A stretch of DNA of 64,000 nucleotides. It comes from Hyphomicrobiales bacterium (lineage in GTDB: Bacteria > Pseudomonadota > Alphaproteobacteria > Rhizobiales > Rhizobiaceae). Where the stretch lies: positions 17,232 to 81,231 of the forward strand of contig UBTA01000061.1 in assembly GCA_900468065.1 (NCBI GenBank). The letters are read 5' to 3'. The position numbers were made by a program, and so were the translations under genes. The notes beneath the pieces were generated by a model. That model was given only the letters and a program-made list of their open reading frames with translations. It had not been told where the DNA came from and made no database searches. Shown one piece after another: positions 1 through 9,042 of this stretch (its first letter is position 1; every line of letters begins with the position of its first letter).

Positions 1-585
1 GCCGACCAGGTTGTCCCGGTGGAAATCGACCGAGGTATAGATGATCGGGCGCTTGCCATAATAGGCTTCCAGCCGGTCCATGAAACGCTTCATTTCGCTC
101 TGGACGGTCAGCGGTGACGGCCGATACTTGCAGGTCTTGGATTCACCGTTCCATTCGACATCGAGAACCGGCGGCAGGTAGACCGCGCTCTTTGGTACAT
201 TGGCGATGAACCAATCGGCCTGCTGGTCGGCCGTCGAGCAGAAATAGTAGAAATGATAGGGCGCGTAGGGCAGGCCGGCGGCGCGGGCCTGCTGCCAGTA
301 TTCGCCGAACTTGGCGTCAATCCGGTCCTTGCCTTCCGTCGCCTTGATGAAAGCGAAGGAGACGCCCGAGCCTTTCACCTTGGCCCAGTCGATATCACCC
401 TGCCATTTCGACACGTCGATGCCGTGGATATTGTGATGCTGCGGCGTCTTCGCGCCAAAATTCTGCGGATCCTTGTCCTGGAATTTCGGCGGAATCGATG
501 CGGTGGAGACGAGATCGTAATCTGTCGATGTGCAGGCGGAAAGCAGCGAGACAATAGGCAGAAGAGCCAGGAATAGCCGGCGCAT
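1..585 (-). CDS. GH25-family lysozyme lipoprotein (3' part cut by window edge)
   Basis: Probable muramidase of glycoside hydrolase family 25, which cuts the MurNAc-GlcNAc bond of peptidoglycan. The reading frame starts at the ATG at 585 on the minus strand and stays open to base 1, so the C-terminus lies outside the window. The first 18 residues are a lipoprotein signal ending in LLSAC (Cys18), so the enzyme is probably anchored to a membrane facing the periplasm. The catalytic domain begins near residue 55 with GIDVSKWQGDIDW, followed by the FIKATEG, PYHFYYF and PVLDVEW motifs typical of GH25; the Asp/Glu pair of LDVEW is the expected catalytic region. It has no close operon partner in view. 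About 195 residues are visible, close to a full domain. Confidence 0.85.
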   Translation of the reverse strand, partial: MRRLFLALLPIVSLLSACTSTDYDLVSTASIPPKFQDKDPQNFGAKTPQHHNIHGIDVSKWQGDIDWAKVKGSGVSFAFIKATEGKDRIDAKFGEYWQQARAAGLPYAPYHFYYFCSTADQQADWFIANVPKSAVYLPPVLDVEWNGESKTCKYRPSPLTVQSEMKRFMDRLEAYYGKRPIIYTSVDFHRDNLVG

Positions 586-805
586 GAGGTTTCCGTTCTG
601 AAACGATCGACGTTGCTGCCTCACATGATGATATCCGCTGATGTGAATCCCCCAGGAGGCATGAACCTCATTTTCACCATATCATCGTAAAAATTGCGTT
701 AGTTTCAAGCGGCAATTGCGAAAGCGGCGCAGCAAAACGCCAGCGGCACGCATTTGCCGACGGTTCAACAGTAGAACGCGATGATGTCGTGGGGCTTGCG
801 CCGGA

Positions 806-1480
806 TTATTGTGCCGCGCGCCGGTAGGTGAAGAGCCAGGCGTAGCCGCGTCCGATCGGCCGGAATTCCAGGATGTCGCCGAACTTGCCGGCATTGCATC
901 TGAGCACCGTCTCCATCGTCTTGCGCGGGGTGACGTGGAAACGGTGCAACCAAGCCTGCAGCCCGCGCCGGAAAAGCCCCGGCAGGCGTTCCTGCTGGCC
1001 GAAATCGGCAATGTGCAGCGATCCGCCCGGATTGAGTGCCGCGATGGCTGCGCCGATTGCCTTTTCCCAGTCCGGGATCATCGACAGGGCATAGGAAATG
1101 ACGATCCGGTCGAAACCGGTTTCGCCGAATTCGGAAGCCTGAAAGTCGGTCGCATCGGCGACGCGCAGCACTGTCTTGGTCTTGGTGCGGCCGGGTTGGC
1201 CGAGTTTTGCTTCGGCGGAAACGAGCATTTCTGCGGAAATATCAAATCCGAAGAGCCTTGCATGTGGGAAACGCTGGCCGATCAGCGCCAGATTGCGGCC
1301 GGTGCCGCAGCCGACTTCAAGCACGCTGCCACCGGCCGGAACGTTCAGCTCGTTGATCAACGTATCGCGCCCGAACAGGTAGTATTTGCGGGTCAGATCG
1401 TAGAAATGCCGCTGGGTGCGATACATCCGGTCCATGCGGTCGGCATGGCTGCTGCCCGCATCGGTCTCGATCGCCGTCAT
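806..1480 (-). CDS. btaB: BtaB-like SAM-dependent N-methyltransferase (betaine lipid synthesis)
   Basis: Class I methyltransferase of 224 residues. The SAM-binding motif VLEVGCGTGRNLALIG is at about residues 53-68, with further Rossmann motifs downstream (FGFDIS, LRVADATDF). In rhizobia the product encoded next to BtaA methylates diacylglyceryl-homoserine three times to give the phosphorus-free lipid DGTS. The start ATG overlaps the 3' end of btaA by 4 bases, showing translational coupling, and the two-gene order btaA-btaB matches the known operon. The function is inferred mainly from this pairing, because the methyltransferase fold alone is not specific. Confidence 0.87.
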   Translation of the reverse strand: MTAIETDAGSSHADRMDRMYRTQRHFYDLTRKYYLFGRDTLINELNVPAGGSVLEVGCGTGRNLALIGQRFPHARLFGFDISAEMLVSAEAKLGQPGRTKTKTVLRVADATDFQASEFGETGFDRIVISYALSMIPDWEKAIGAAIAALNPGGSLHIADFGQQERLPGLFRRGLQAWLHRFHVTPRKTMETVLRCNAGKFGDILEFRPIGRGYAWLFTYRRAAQ

Positions 1481-2727
1481 GCCGCTTTCCTGTAAATGTG
1501 GAAGCCGCCATAGATTGCCGAGCGGTCTTTCAGATTGAGCGCCTGCGACTCCTCACCATCATAGTGCCACTGGCCGAGGACGTTTTCGGAGACGCGACCT
1601 TCCAGAATGCTGGCTTCGGCGGCGGTGCGGAAGATCACCATGGCACCCTCTGCGGATGTACGGGTGATTTCGCTCCACAGGTCGTTGAGCTGGCGGTCGT
1701 TCATCCAGTCTTGTGCATCGAGCAGGACGTAGCGATCGACGGAGCCCGCCGGTTTCTTGGCCAGCAGTTCGGTAAAGCTGGCGTGGTGCACATGCACACG
1801 CTCGGCATTGTTGCGGATCGTCTCGTGGCGGCTGGCCTGCAGATAGTCCGGCAGGTCGCCCTCATGCGGCATCGGATAGCGACGGGCAAAGGCCTGCCAG
1901 GCAAAGTAGTTTTCCTTGAGCGGGAAATGGCAGGAGAGTTTTTCCAGCCGGTGGCGCAGGACGCCGGCCAGCGATTTTTCTGCGCTAAGGCTCGCCAGCT
2001 CGTCGAACTGCTGCGGCGGAATGCCGAGGCCGAACAGCGAGCTCTTGCGGCTGGTGATCCAGCGGATAACAGGACGGTCGAACAGCGGCGCCAGCCGCTC
2101 GTCGAAGAACTGGCGTTGCTCGCGCATCGAGCGCGCATTGGCAAGCTCGCTCGGATCGACACCGTGCAGGCGTGCCAACAGATGACCAAGGCCGATGAAG
2201 CGGCCAAGCAGGCCGGTGCGGTAGATGTTCTTGCCGAAGACCTTGATGCGGCGCTGGCCGGTCAGGCCGCGGCTGCTCCAGTATTCCCGCGTCGCGTTGT
2301 CCAGCTTCGGCGCGATGAAGAGATCATAGGCCTGGACATTGCTAGGGAGGTCGTGGCGAGCCAGGAAGCGGACGATATCGGCATGACCGGGCAAATGACG
2401 GAAGGCGGCGAGTTTTAGCCGGTTCAGCGCCACGTGATGCCGGTTGAGGTCAACGACATCGATACGCTCGGGCGCCGCCGAGAGATAGGCCAGCATGTTG
2501 CAGCCGCCGGAACCGATGGTAACGATATGATGCTCGGGACGGATTTGCATCGCAGCCATGTCGACGGCCGGGTCCTCCCATATCTGCGGATAGACGAGGC
2601 CGGTGAAGAGCAGGCCGAAAAGACGCTCCGACAGGCCCTCCAAACTCAGCGCCTTATGCTGGATCAAAGCGGTCTTCAGCTTGCGGTTTCTTTTGCCGTA
2701 GCCTGCATCGGGTGCGAGATCGGTCAT
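1477..2727 (-). CDS. btaA: BtaA: S-adenosylmethionine:diacylglycerol 3-amino-3-carboxypropyl transferase
   Basis: DUF3419-family protein of 416 residues, the usual BtaA length. It transfers the aminocarboxypropyl group of SAM to diacylglycerol, the first step in making the betaine lipid DGTS, which replaces phospholipids when phosphate is scarce. The family's N-terminal block is visible (LIYPQIWEDP-like GLVYPQIWEDPAVDMAA, then TIGSGGCNMLAYL as the SAM site), as is the C-terminal LLDAQDWMNDRQLNDLW block. It is co-transcribed with btaB (4-base overlap). In Sinorhizobium the pair is induced by PhoB. Here the 146-base divergent upstream region contains only a poor Pho-box match, so phosphate control is inferred rather than seen. 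Confidence 0.92.
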   Translation of the reverse strand: MTDLAPDAGYGKRNRKLKTALIQHKALSLEGLSERLFGLLFTGLVYPQIWEDPAVDMAAMQIRPEHHIVTIGSGGCNMLAYLSAAPERIDVVDLNRHHVALNRLKLAAFRHLPGHADIVRFLARHDLPSNVQAYDLFIAPKLDNATREYWSSRGLTGQRRIKVFGKNIYRTGLLGRFIGLGHLLARLHGVDPSELANARSMREQRQFFDERLAPLFDRPVIRWITSRKSSLFGLGIPPQQFDELASLSAEKSLAGVLRHRLEKLSCHFPLKENYFAWQAFARRYPMPHEGDLPDYLQASRHETIRNNAERVHVHHASFTELLAKKPAGSVDRYVLLDAQDWMNDRQLNDLWSEITRTSAEGAMVIFRTAAEASILEGRVSENVLGQWHYDGEESQALNLKDRSAIYGGFHIYRKAA

Positions 2728-2873
2728 GTCATCCTGCCATCCGTTAAAGTTGGAGCTGCTTCTAAGACGAGTCCGCTACACTTTGATGACGCATGATTTA
2801 TATGATTTCTCATCTATAAGAATTGATTAAGTTTGTAAGTGTTAGATAAGGTCATATTTTTCGGGGCGCTGAC

Positions 2874-4445
2874 ATGATGTTGAAGGCTTTTCTGCCGAAG
2901 TCGGAGCAGCGGTATGCTGCCGCCGGCACGGTGATCGGGGCATTGTTCCCCGCGATTTGTATTGTTTATGACCGATTGAATAATGACGCCGCCGGGGTTG
3001 CCGGCATGTCGACAGCGACGGCCGCTGCTGCGGTTCTCGTGCCGCTTATCTGCGGGGCACTTTTTTTCCAGGGCGCCCGCGCTCGCAGCCGTCTGGTGCG
3101 GGAATTGGAACTGCGGCGGAAAACCGAGGAAGATCTGTCGTGCGTCGTGCACACCGATCAACTGACTGGTATTCCCAACCGTGTAGCCCTTGAGCGCGAC
3201 CTTCGGGAACGCCTGTCGGCGGGCAAGCTGTCTGCGGGACGCACGGCACTCCTGATGCTTGATCTCGACCGTTTCAAGTTCGTCAACGATTCGATGGGGC
3301 ATGATGCCGGCGACGAATTGCTGGTTGCGCTTGGCCAAAGGTTAGAGCAGGCGATGTCAGGCGTGGCGACCGTCTACCGTCTCGGCGGCGACGAATTTGT
3401 CATCCTCGTTGCCGGTACGCCGTCTGACGGCAAGGTTGATGACATCTGCCGGACCATCAAGAGCATCTTTGCCGATTCCTTCCAGCTTTCCGCCGGGCAG
3501 TTCTGGACCGGCGGCAGCATTGGCGTGGCCTATGCCGAGCCCGAGGATGCTTCGATATCGGCCGTTCTCAAGCGAGCCGACCTTGCCCTCTACAAGGCCA
3601 AGGACATTGCCGGAAACAGCCATGTCGTCTACGAGACGGAGATGGCCGAAGAGGCGACGCGTCAAGGCGAGATCGAATACGACCTTTCCCGCGCCCTGGC
3701 TGCCGGCGAGTTTTTTCTGGAATACCAGCCGATCGTCGGTATCGAAAGCCGGGTTGTGCGCTCCTTTGAAGCGCTGATTCGCTGGCGTCACCCGGAAAAA
3801 GGCATCATCCCGCCGGATCATTTCATCGGTGCCGCCGAGAAGACGGGACTGATCCTGCCGATTGGAAATTGGGTGTTGAGAACCGCTTGCCTCGAAGCCG
3901 TGCGCTGGCCGGCGCCGACCGGCGTCGCCGTCAATGTCGCCGGTGATCAGTTCAAGGACAGGGCCTTCGTCCCTTACGTCAAGGCATGCCTGGCGGAAGC
4001 TGGGCTGGCGCCCGGGCGCCTGACCATCGAGGTGACGGAATCGATCTTCTATGTCGATGCGGATATCATCAGTGCCAGTCTCAGCGAACTTCGAGCCCAT
4101 GGCGTGCGTATCGCGCTGGATGATTTCGGCATCGGGTTTTCGTCGATCAACAATTTAAGGCGTTTTCCGCTCGATCAACTCAAGGTCGACCGTTCCTTCA
4201 CGAAGTCGATGCTCGGCAATCAGCGTGATGCGGAAATCGTCGATATCATCCTGCAGCTCGGAAACACATTCCAGGTTTCGACGACCATAGAGGGGATCGA
4301 AACCGAGGGGCAGATGGAGTTCGTGCGGGCACTGGGAGCCTCCGAAGCGCAAGGGTTTCTGATCTCCAGACCGGTTTCTGCAGAGGGAGCGATCGCGATC
4401 CTCCAGCGTGAACCTGAAAAGCTCGTGTTGCGATCAATAGGTTAG
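2874..4445 (+). CDS. Membrane GGDEF-EAL cyclic-di-GMP turnover protein
   Basis: Protein of 523 residues. The N-terminus has two hydrophobic segments (about residues 18-32 and 43-63), followed by a short linker, a GGDEF domain (intact GGDEF at 171-175 in RLGGDEFVIL) and an EAL domain (intact EAL at 299-301 in FEALIRWRHPEKG). The EAL part also keeps the downstream TES, DDFGIGFSS and KVDRSF blocks, so both diguanylate cyclase and phosphodiesterase activities are possible. There is no recognisable sensor domain beyond the short membrane anchor. It is divergent from btaA and transcribed alone. Which activity dominates cannot be told from sequence. Confidence 0.9.
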   Translation: MMLKAFLPKSEQRYAAAGTVIGALFPAICIVYDRLNNDAAGVAGMSTATAAAAVLVPLICGALFFQGARARSRLVRELELRRKTEEDLSCVVHTDQLTGIPNRVALERDLRERLSAGKLSAGRTALLMLDLDRFKFVNDSMGHDAGDELLVALGQRLEQAMSGVATVYRLGGDEFVILVAGTPSDGKVDDICRTIKSIFADSFQLSAGQFWTGGSIGVAYAEPEDASISAVLKRADLALYKAKDIAGNSHVVYETEMAEEATRQGEIEYDLSRALAAGEFFLEYQPIVGIESRVVRSFEALIRWRHPEKGIIPPDHFIGAAEKTGLILPIGNWVLRTACLEAVRWPAPTGVAVNVAGDQFKDRAFVPYVKACLAEAGLAPGRLTIEVTESIFYVDADIISASLSELRAHGVRIALDDFGIGFSSINNLRRFPLDQLKVDRSFTKSMLGNQRDAEIVDIILQLGNTFQVSTTIEGIETEGQMEFVRALGASEAQGFLISRPVSAEGAIAILQREPEKLVLRSIG

Positions 4446-4537
4446 AAACATTTCCCGCACCAAAGTGATTGCCATAAAGCCTTCCTAAATGCGTGGAATC
4501 CTGTTCTTGTGGCGGCAACGAAGCAGGGGCAGTGCGG

Positions 4538-5887
4538 ATGCGCAGAAAACTATTATGGCTTGCGGGCTCGGTCTCAGCCGCCATTGCGGCTGTTGCGGGC
4601 TGGCTGGTCATTGCGCCACCCGACCTGCTCGAGGTCGGCGATGGATATGCCGCCAAGATCGTCTGCTCCAATGTTTTCGTCGCGGGCAGGGACGCCAATG
4701 CAGTTCTCGCTCAGGACGTGCAGGCGCCCGGGCATCCTCTGCTGCGTCTCATTCGTATCTCCGTCGACGAAACTCGCAAGACAGTGACCGCCCGCATGTT
4801 CGGTTTTGCAGCGCCAGGCCACGCCATCTACCGCGAGGGGTTGGGATGCACCAATGTTACCCAAGGCGAGTTCGCAGCCTTTCCCGGCAACAGGCAGCTG
4901 CGCCGCCGCGCGCCGCAGATGGATGATGGTAAGCCCTGGCCCGAGGGTAGCGGCACGGCCATCAATCCCGCAGTCCAGGCCTTATTGACTGATACACAGC
5001 TCGCCGGGCCAGGCATGCGCGCCATCGTCGTCGTCAAGGACGGCAAGATCGTTGCGGAGAACTATGGCGAGGGGTTTAACAACGCTACGCCGCTGCTCGG
5101 CTGGTCGATGACCAAATCGGTGACGGCCGCCCTGATCGGCTTGAGGATCCGCGATGGCCAGATGGCACTCGACCGGACAGAGCTCTTGCCGCAATGGCGC
5201 AACGATCCGCGCAGCCAGATCAAGCTTGCCGACCTCATGGCGATGCAGAGCGGCCTCCAGTTCAACGAAGACTACGGCGATGTGACCGACGTCACCCGCA
5301 TGCTCTACCTCGAAGGCGATATGGCCGGTTTCTCGGCAGCCAAGCCGCTTGAGGTAAAGCCCGGCGAACGGTTCAGCTATTCCAGCGGCACCTCGACAAT
5401 CCTGTCGCGGCTCTGGATGGACACGTTCGGCAGCGCCCGTGAGGCGCTGACGTTTCCACGTGAGGCCCTGTTCCGGCCCCTGGGCATGACCAGTGCTGTT
5501 CTTGAGCCGGACGCTCATGGCACCTTTGTCGGCTCTTCCTACATGTATGCGACAGCACGGGATTGGGCACGGTTCGGCCTGTTCCTGCTGCAGAACGGCA
5601 GCTGGAACGGCGAGCAATTGTTGCCACAGGACTTTGTCAGCTATATGCGCACGCCGACCCAGGCATCCGGCGGCCGCTACGGGGCAGGGCAGATCTGGAC
5701 GAAGTTCGGAAGTGATGGTGGCCCGCCATTACCGGATGATGCCTATTGGCTGCAGGGGCATGACGGACAGACGGTGATGCTGGTGCCCTCGCTCGGCCTG
5801 GCGGTGGTGCGGCTCGGATTAACGCCGTCGCGCAGCGGTTACGATGTCCGAGTGCTGGAGGCCAAAATAGTAGAGGCGGTCAACTGA
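4538..5887 (+). CDS. Serine hydrolase of the beta-lactamase / penicillin-binding fold
   Basis: Protein of about 449 residues from the ATG at 4538; an in-frame upstream start at 4493 gives an implausible Cys-rich leader. It begins with a basic, hydrophobic signal or anchor (MRRKLLWLAG..., about residues 1-25). The catalytic SxxK is SMTK (Ser190-Lys193) in GWSMTKSVT, the second motif is YSS (Tyr281) and the third resembles HxG (HDG at 408-410), as in class C-related esterases and 6-aminohexanoate-dimer hydrolases. The substrate is unknown; it could be an esterase, amidase or peptidase in the periplasm. A perfect hairpin covers its stop codon. I would not call it an antibiotic resistance enzyme. 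Confidence 0.85.
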   Translation: MRRKLLWLAGSVSAAIAAVAGWLVIAPPDLLEVGDGYAAKIVCSNVFVAGRDANAVLAQDVQAPGHPLLRLIRISVDETRKTVTARMFGFAAPGHAIYREGLGCTNVTQGEFAAFPGNRQLRRRAPQMDDGKPWPEGSGTAINPAVQALLTDTQLAGPGMRAIVVVKDGKIVAENYGEGFNNATPLLGWSMTKSVTAALIGLRIRDGQMALDRTELLPQWRNDPRSQIKLADLMAMQSGLQFNEDYGDVTDVTRMLYLEGDMAGFSAAKPLEVKPGERFSYSSGTSTILSRLWMDTFGSAREALTFPREALFRPLGMTSAVLEPDAHGTFVGSSYMYATARDWARFGLFLLQNGSWNGEQLLPQDFVSYMRTPTQASGGRYGAGQIWTKFGSDGGPPLPDDAYWLQGHDGQTVMLVPSLGLAVVRLGLTPSRSGYDVRVLEAKIVEAVN

Positions 5888-5932
5888 ATTGACCGCCTCT
5901 CAAATGGAACCGTTTCGGCAGAAGCCGAACGG
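5872..5932. terminator. Convergent double hairpin between the serine hydrolase and lytic transglycosylase genes
   Basis: The first element (5872-5900) is a perfect 12-bp inverted repeat with a 5-base loop, and it includes the last codons and stop of the serine hydrolase gene. The second (5910-5932) is a 9-bp stem with one bulge immediately after the stop of the minus-strand lytic transglycosylase. Neither has a long T tract, so termination in both directions is probable but not certain. Confidence 0.5.
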
Positions 5933-5934
5933 CC

Positions 5935-6891
5935 TTACTTCATACCCAGTGTTTCGAGCAGGCCCTTGCGCTTGGCGTGGTAATAGTAGCCGCTGGCGTA
6001 GAGCTTGACCGCACCGTCGTTCTGGTTGTCGGCCACCATCCAGGCGCCGGCCAGATACTTTGTCGCATATTTCAGGTTGGTCTCGGCATCGAACAGGCCT
6101 TCGGCAGGGCCTTCGTAGCCAAGGCCCTTGGCGGTGTTGTAGCGGATTTGCATCAGGCCGTAATTGCCGGAGTGATAGGCGCGCGGATTGTAGGTGCTTT
6201 CGCGCTTGACGACGCGATGAACCAGCGCCTCGGGGATATTGTTGAGTTTGGCGTAGTAGGCGATCAGGCGATCGAGTTCCGGCCGCGAGCTGGTCGGCTT
6301 TTCCGTGATGCCCAACGATGCGGGTATCGACTTCGCCATTGCATAGGCGCTGGCACTGATCGACGGCTTGGCCATGGGGACGATCATGCGCCTGGCAACC
6401 AACGTCTCCAAGCCAACGGGTTCACCCGTATCGAAATCGGATTCCATGGCGGCCATCATCATGCCTTCAGGAATCTGGGGTACGCGATCGGACTTTGCCG
6501 ATGCCAGCGTGTTCGCCGTTTCGGGCAGAACGGCAGCCGTTGCCGCCTGAGCCGCTGCAGATGTCTGGGGGGCCACCAGTGCGTTGGCGGAAGTCGCAGG
6601 TATGGCCGCCTGATTGGCAGCGGCGACCTGTGTCGCTGCCGTTTCGCCGGGTTTCATCATCGCCGTTTCGGCTGCGAGTGCTGCGGTCGTTGCAGCTACA
6701 CCGTCAGGCGTCGGCAGAGCGTAAGCCGTCATTTCCGTTCCGGGCTTTGGCAGCGGCGTTACCGTCTGCACCGCCATCAACTGTTCCATCGGCGTTCGCT
6801 CGACACTGGAACACCCGCTGACAAGCGATGCCGAGATCAGGGCACAGGCCGTAACAGCCGGTTTTGAAACGGAAAAACGGAAATTCGCCAT
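5935..6891 (-). CDS. Lytic murein transglycosylase lipoprotein (SLT domain)
   Basis: Protein of 318 residues with a lipoprotein signal (LVSGC, Cys27). A long Ala/Thr-rich, low-complexity linker follows (about residues 40-200), then a C-terminal SLT domain (about 205-315). The catalytic Glu is Glu231 in VVKRESTYNP, and the family signature YGLMQIRYNTAKGLGY follows. It cleaves glycan strands to 1,6-anhydromuropeptides in the periplasm, probably from the outer membrane. The linker may let the domain reach the wall. It is convergent with the serine hydrolase gene. The exact family branch was not resolved. Confidence 0.9.
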   Translation of the reverse strand: MANFRFSVSKPAVTACALISASLVSGCSSVERTPMEQLMAVQTVTPLPKPGTEMTAYALPTPDGVAATTAALAAETAMMKPGETAATQVAAANQAAIPATSANALVAPQTSAAAQAATAAVLPETANTLASAKSDRVPQIPEGMMMAAMESDFDTGEPVGLETLVARRMIVPMAKPSISASAYAMAKSIPASLGITEKPTSSRPELDRLIAYYAKLNNIPEALVHRVVKRESTYNPRAYHSGNYGLMQIRYNTAKGLGYEGPAEGLFDAETNLKYATKYLAGAWMVADNQNDGAVKLYASGYYYHAKRKGLLETLGMK

Positions 6892-7008
6892 GCTGTCACT
6901 TTCGTGCTGTCGGGCCCCAAAGCCCTATGCAAATCAGCAGCCAGAGGCCACCATGCGCGTGATGTCATTAACCTATGAGACGGCGAACCGCAAGCGCGGG
7001 GCGCCTTT

Positions 7009-7644
7009 TCAGGCGCCGGCCCGGCGCAAACCCGCCGTCAGAAGGCCTGCGCCGATCAAAAGCGACCCGCCCGTGCGGTTGACGATCGTCTGAACTTTGG
7101 GCTTTCGAATGGTGTGGCGGGCAGCCGATGCCATCAGCGCATAGAGCGTTGCATTGAGGGTTGCGAGCACCAGGAATGTGGTTTCAAAGATCAGCATCTG
7201 GTTGAACAACGGACGGCTGAGATCGAGAAATTGCGGCAGGAAGGCCACGAAAAAGACAATGCTCTTCGGGTTCAGCGCCGTGACGACATAGGTGTGCAGG
7301 AAGATCCGCAGCGGCTTTTCTGCCGGCACCGACATTGTGCCGTCGGCACCCTCAATAGCGATCGGTGCGCGCCACAGCTTGATGCCGAGCCAGATCAGAT
7401 AGGCGGCGCCAACCCATTTCAGGACGGTGAAGATCGCAGCCGATGTTGCGAGCAGTGCGCCAAGGCCGAGCATCGAAGCGGTCATCGCGGTAAAATCACC
7501 CAGCGCCACACCGGCGACCGTAGCGCTTGCGACCTTGCGTCCATGTCCGAGCGCATAGGAGATGACCAGAAGGATGGTCGGACCGGGAATAGCAAGCAGG
7601 ATGGCGGAGGCGGCGACGAAGGCCAGCCAGTGTTCGATCGACAT
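7009..7644 (-). CDS. LysE/RhtB-family amino-acid exporter
   Basis: Inner-membrane protein of 211 residues with about six hydrophobic segments. It opens with the family signature near residues 10-35 (LLAIPGPTILLVISYALGHG). The start at 7644 is chosen because GGAG lies 7-8 bases upstream and the N-terminus then matches LysE proteins; an upstream in-frame start would add 21 unrelated residues. Members export amino acids or derivatives such as lysine, homoserine or threonine; the substrate is not predictable here. It is downstream of pfp on the same strand but 85 bases away, and no functional link is evident. Confidence 0.88.
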   Translation of the reverse strand: MSIEHWLAFVAASAILLAIPGPTILLVISYALGHGRKVASATVAGVALGDFTAMTASMLGLGALLATSAAIFTVLKWVGAAYLIWLGIKLWRAPIAIEGADGTMSVPAEKPLRIFLHTYVVTALNPKSIVFFVAFLPQFLDLSRPLFNQMLIFETTFLVLATLNATLYALMASAARHTIRKPKVQTIVNRTGGSLLIGAGLLTAGLRRAGA

Positions 7645-7728
7645 GAAAACGGCTCCGTTTGGGTGTGGCGTCCGGTCGAGGAAGCCATGCGCAAACGGAG
7701 CCGTCAATAGGCTTTTATGAGCCGGATA

Positions 7729-8943
7729 TCAGTTTGCCGGCGACCACTTCTGGCCGATCGCGTCCATGACTTCGCCGAACCATTTCACCGAGGTGTCGAA
7801 GTGCTTGCCGCCACGGATGCGCGGGAATTCGATCGTGCGCAGCTTGCCGCCCTGATCTTCGTCATGGCCGGTGACGCCGGAGACCTTGTTGAGCGCGCTT
7901 TCGACCGCGAGATCGACCATGCCCTGGATGAGGCGCAGGTCGTCGGCATTGGCCGGTGCGGAGCGGGCATAATAGCCGGACTTCTGCACCATGGAGCGCT
8001 CGGCGCCGAGAAGGGCAGCGAACTGCTTGGTGAACCAGCCGCCGACATTGATCGTGTCGATCTTCACGTGGCCGAAGGCATCGCGCTTGACGGCTTCACC
8101 GGCTGCTTCGCGTTCGGCAACGACGGCATCGAGGCAGGCGCCTTCCGAGACGAACAGCGTGACGAAGCCGGTCTTGTCCATGACGGCGCGCAGCCGTTCG
8201 GCTTCGGTTTCCAAATTGAATGCGGTCTCTGGCAGATAGAGGCCGTCGATATTCTTCATTTGCCGGTTCATCATGAAACCGTCGACGAATTCCCGGTCGT
8301 CAATATGCTGGATGTATGAGCGGGCCGTGGCGGCGGTAAGCCAGCCGCAATGGCGGCCCATGACTTCGTGGACGACGAGTGTGCGCGGTGCAGCGCTCTG
8401 TTCGTTGCTGACATTGTCGAAGAACTTTGCGCCGTATTCGGCAGCGGTCCAGGCGCCGAGCGACTGGCGGATCGGCACGACATCGTTGTCGACGGTCTTC
8501 GGCAGGCCGACGACGGTGAGGTCGTAGCCGTTGGCGCCGAGATAGGCGGCAAGGTCTGCAGCCGTCGTGTTGGTGTCGTCACCGCCGATCGTGTGCAGGA
8601 TGGTAATGCCGTCGGCAGCCAGCCGTTCAGCTGCAACCCGCAGCGGGTTCTGGCCTTCCTTGACCAGGCCACGCTTGATGCAATCGGCAGTATTGGTGAG
8701 CTTCACCCGGCTGTTGCCGATCGGCGAACCGCCGTGGCGGTGGAGGATGTGGGCTTTTTCCCGCATGTCGCGGGTGATCTCTATGCGATCGGCGAGCAGA
8801 AGGCCCTGATAGCCGGAGCGATAGGCCACCAGTTCGATGTCGGGTGCAATGTCGGTATAGCGCTCGATCAGGCCACCCACGGCAGAAGACAGACATGGCG
8901 CGAGCCCGCCTGCGGTCAGCATTGCAACTTTCTTTTTGGCCAT
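7729..8943 (-). CDS. pfp: Pyrophosphate-dependent 6-phosphofructokinase
   Basis: Protein of 404 residues. It interconverts fructose 6-phosphate and fructose 1,6-bisphosphate with pyrophosphate as phosphoryl donor, in the cytoplasm. Dependence on PPi rather than ATP is indicated by GGDDTN (Asp in place of the Gly of ATP enzymes) and by the Lys in LPKTVDNDV. The MGRHCGW substrate loop is also present. The start at 8943 follows a strong GAGGAGG-type site; the longer frame to 9018 has no support. Many rhizobia lack ATP-Pfk and route sugar through Entner-Doudoroff, so this enzyme probably serves reversible or gluconeogenic flux. It is transcribed as the first gene before the LysE exporter. Confidence 0.93.
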   Translation of the reverse strand: MAKKKVAMLTAGGLAPCLSSAVGGLIERYTDIAPDIELVAYRSGYQGLLLADRIEITRDMREKAHILHRHGGSPIGNSRVKLTNTADCIKRGLVKEGQNPLRVAAERLAADGITILHTIGGDDTNTTAADLAAYLGANGYDLTVVGLPKTVDNDVVPIRQSLGAWTAAEYGAKFFDNVSNEQSAAPRTLVVHEVMGRHCGWLTAATARSYIQHIDDREFVDGFMMNRQMKNIDGLYLPETAFNLETEAERLRAVMDKTGFVTLFVSEGACLDAVVAEREAAGEAVKRDAFGHVKIDTINVGGWFTKQFAALLGAERSMVQKSGYYARSAPANADDLRLIQGMVDLAVESALNKVSGVTGHDEDQGGKLRTIEFPRIRGGKHFDTSVKWFGEVMDAIGQKWSPAN

Positions 8944-9042
8944 GGTGTCCTCCTCGGAGATTGCGGCAAGATCGTTCGCGGTCTCTCTAGCGCAATTCCC
9001 ACGGAAGTTAAATGACATGCTGCAGTTATGGCGGTGGACGGC

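Noticed and set aside
4493..4537. Upstream start for the serine hydrolase
   Set aside because: Would place a Cys-rich stretch before the signal sequence; the ATG at 4538 gives a normal basic-hydrophobic N-terminus.
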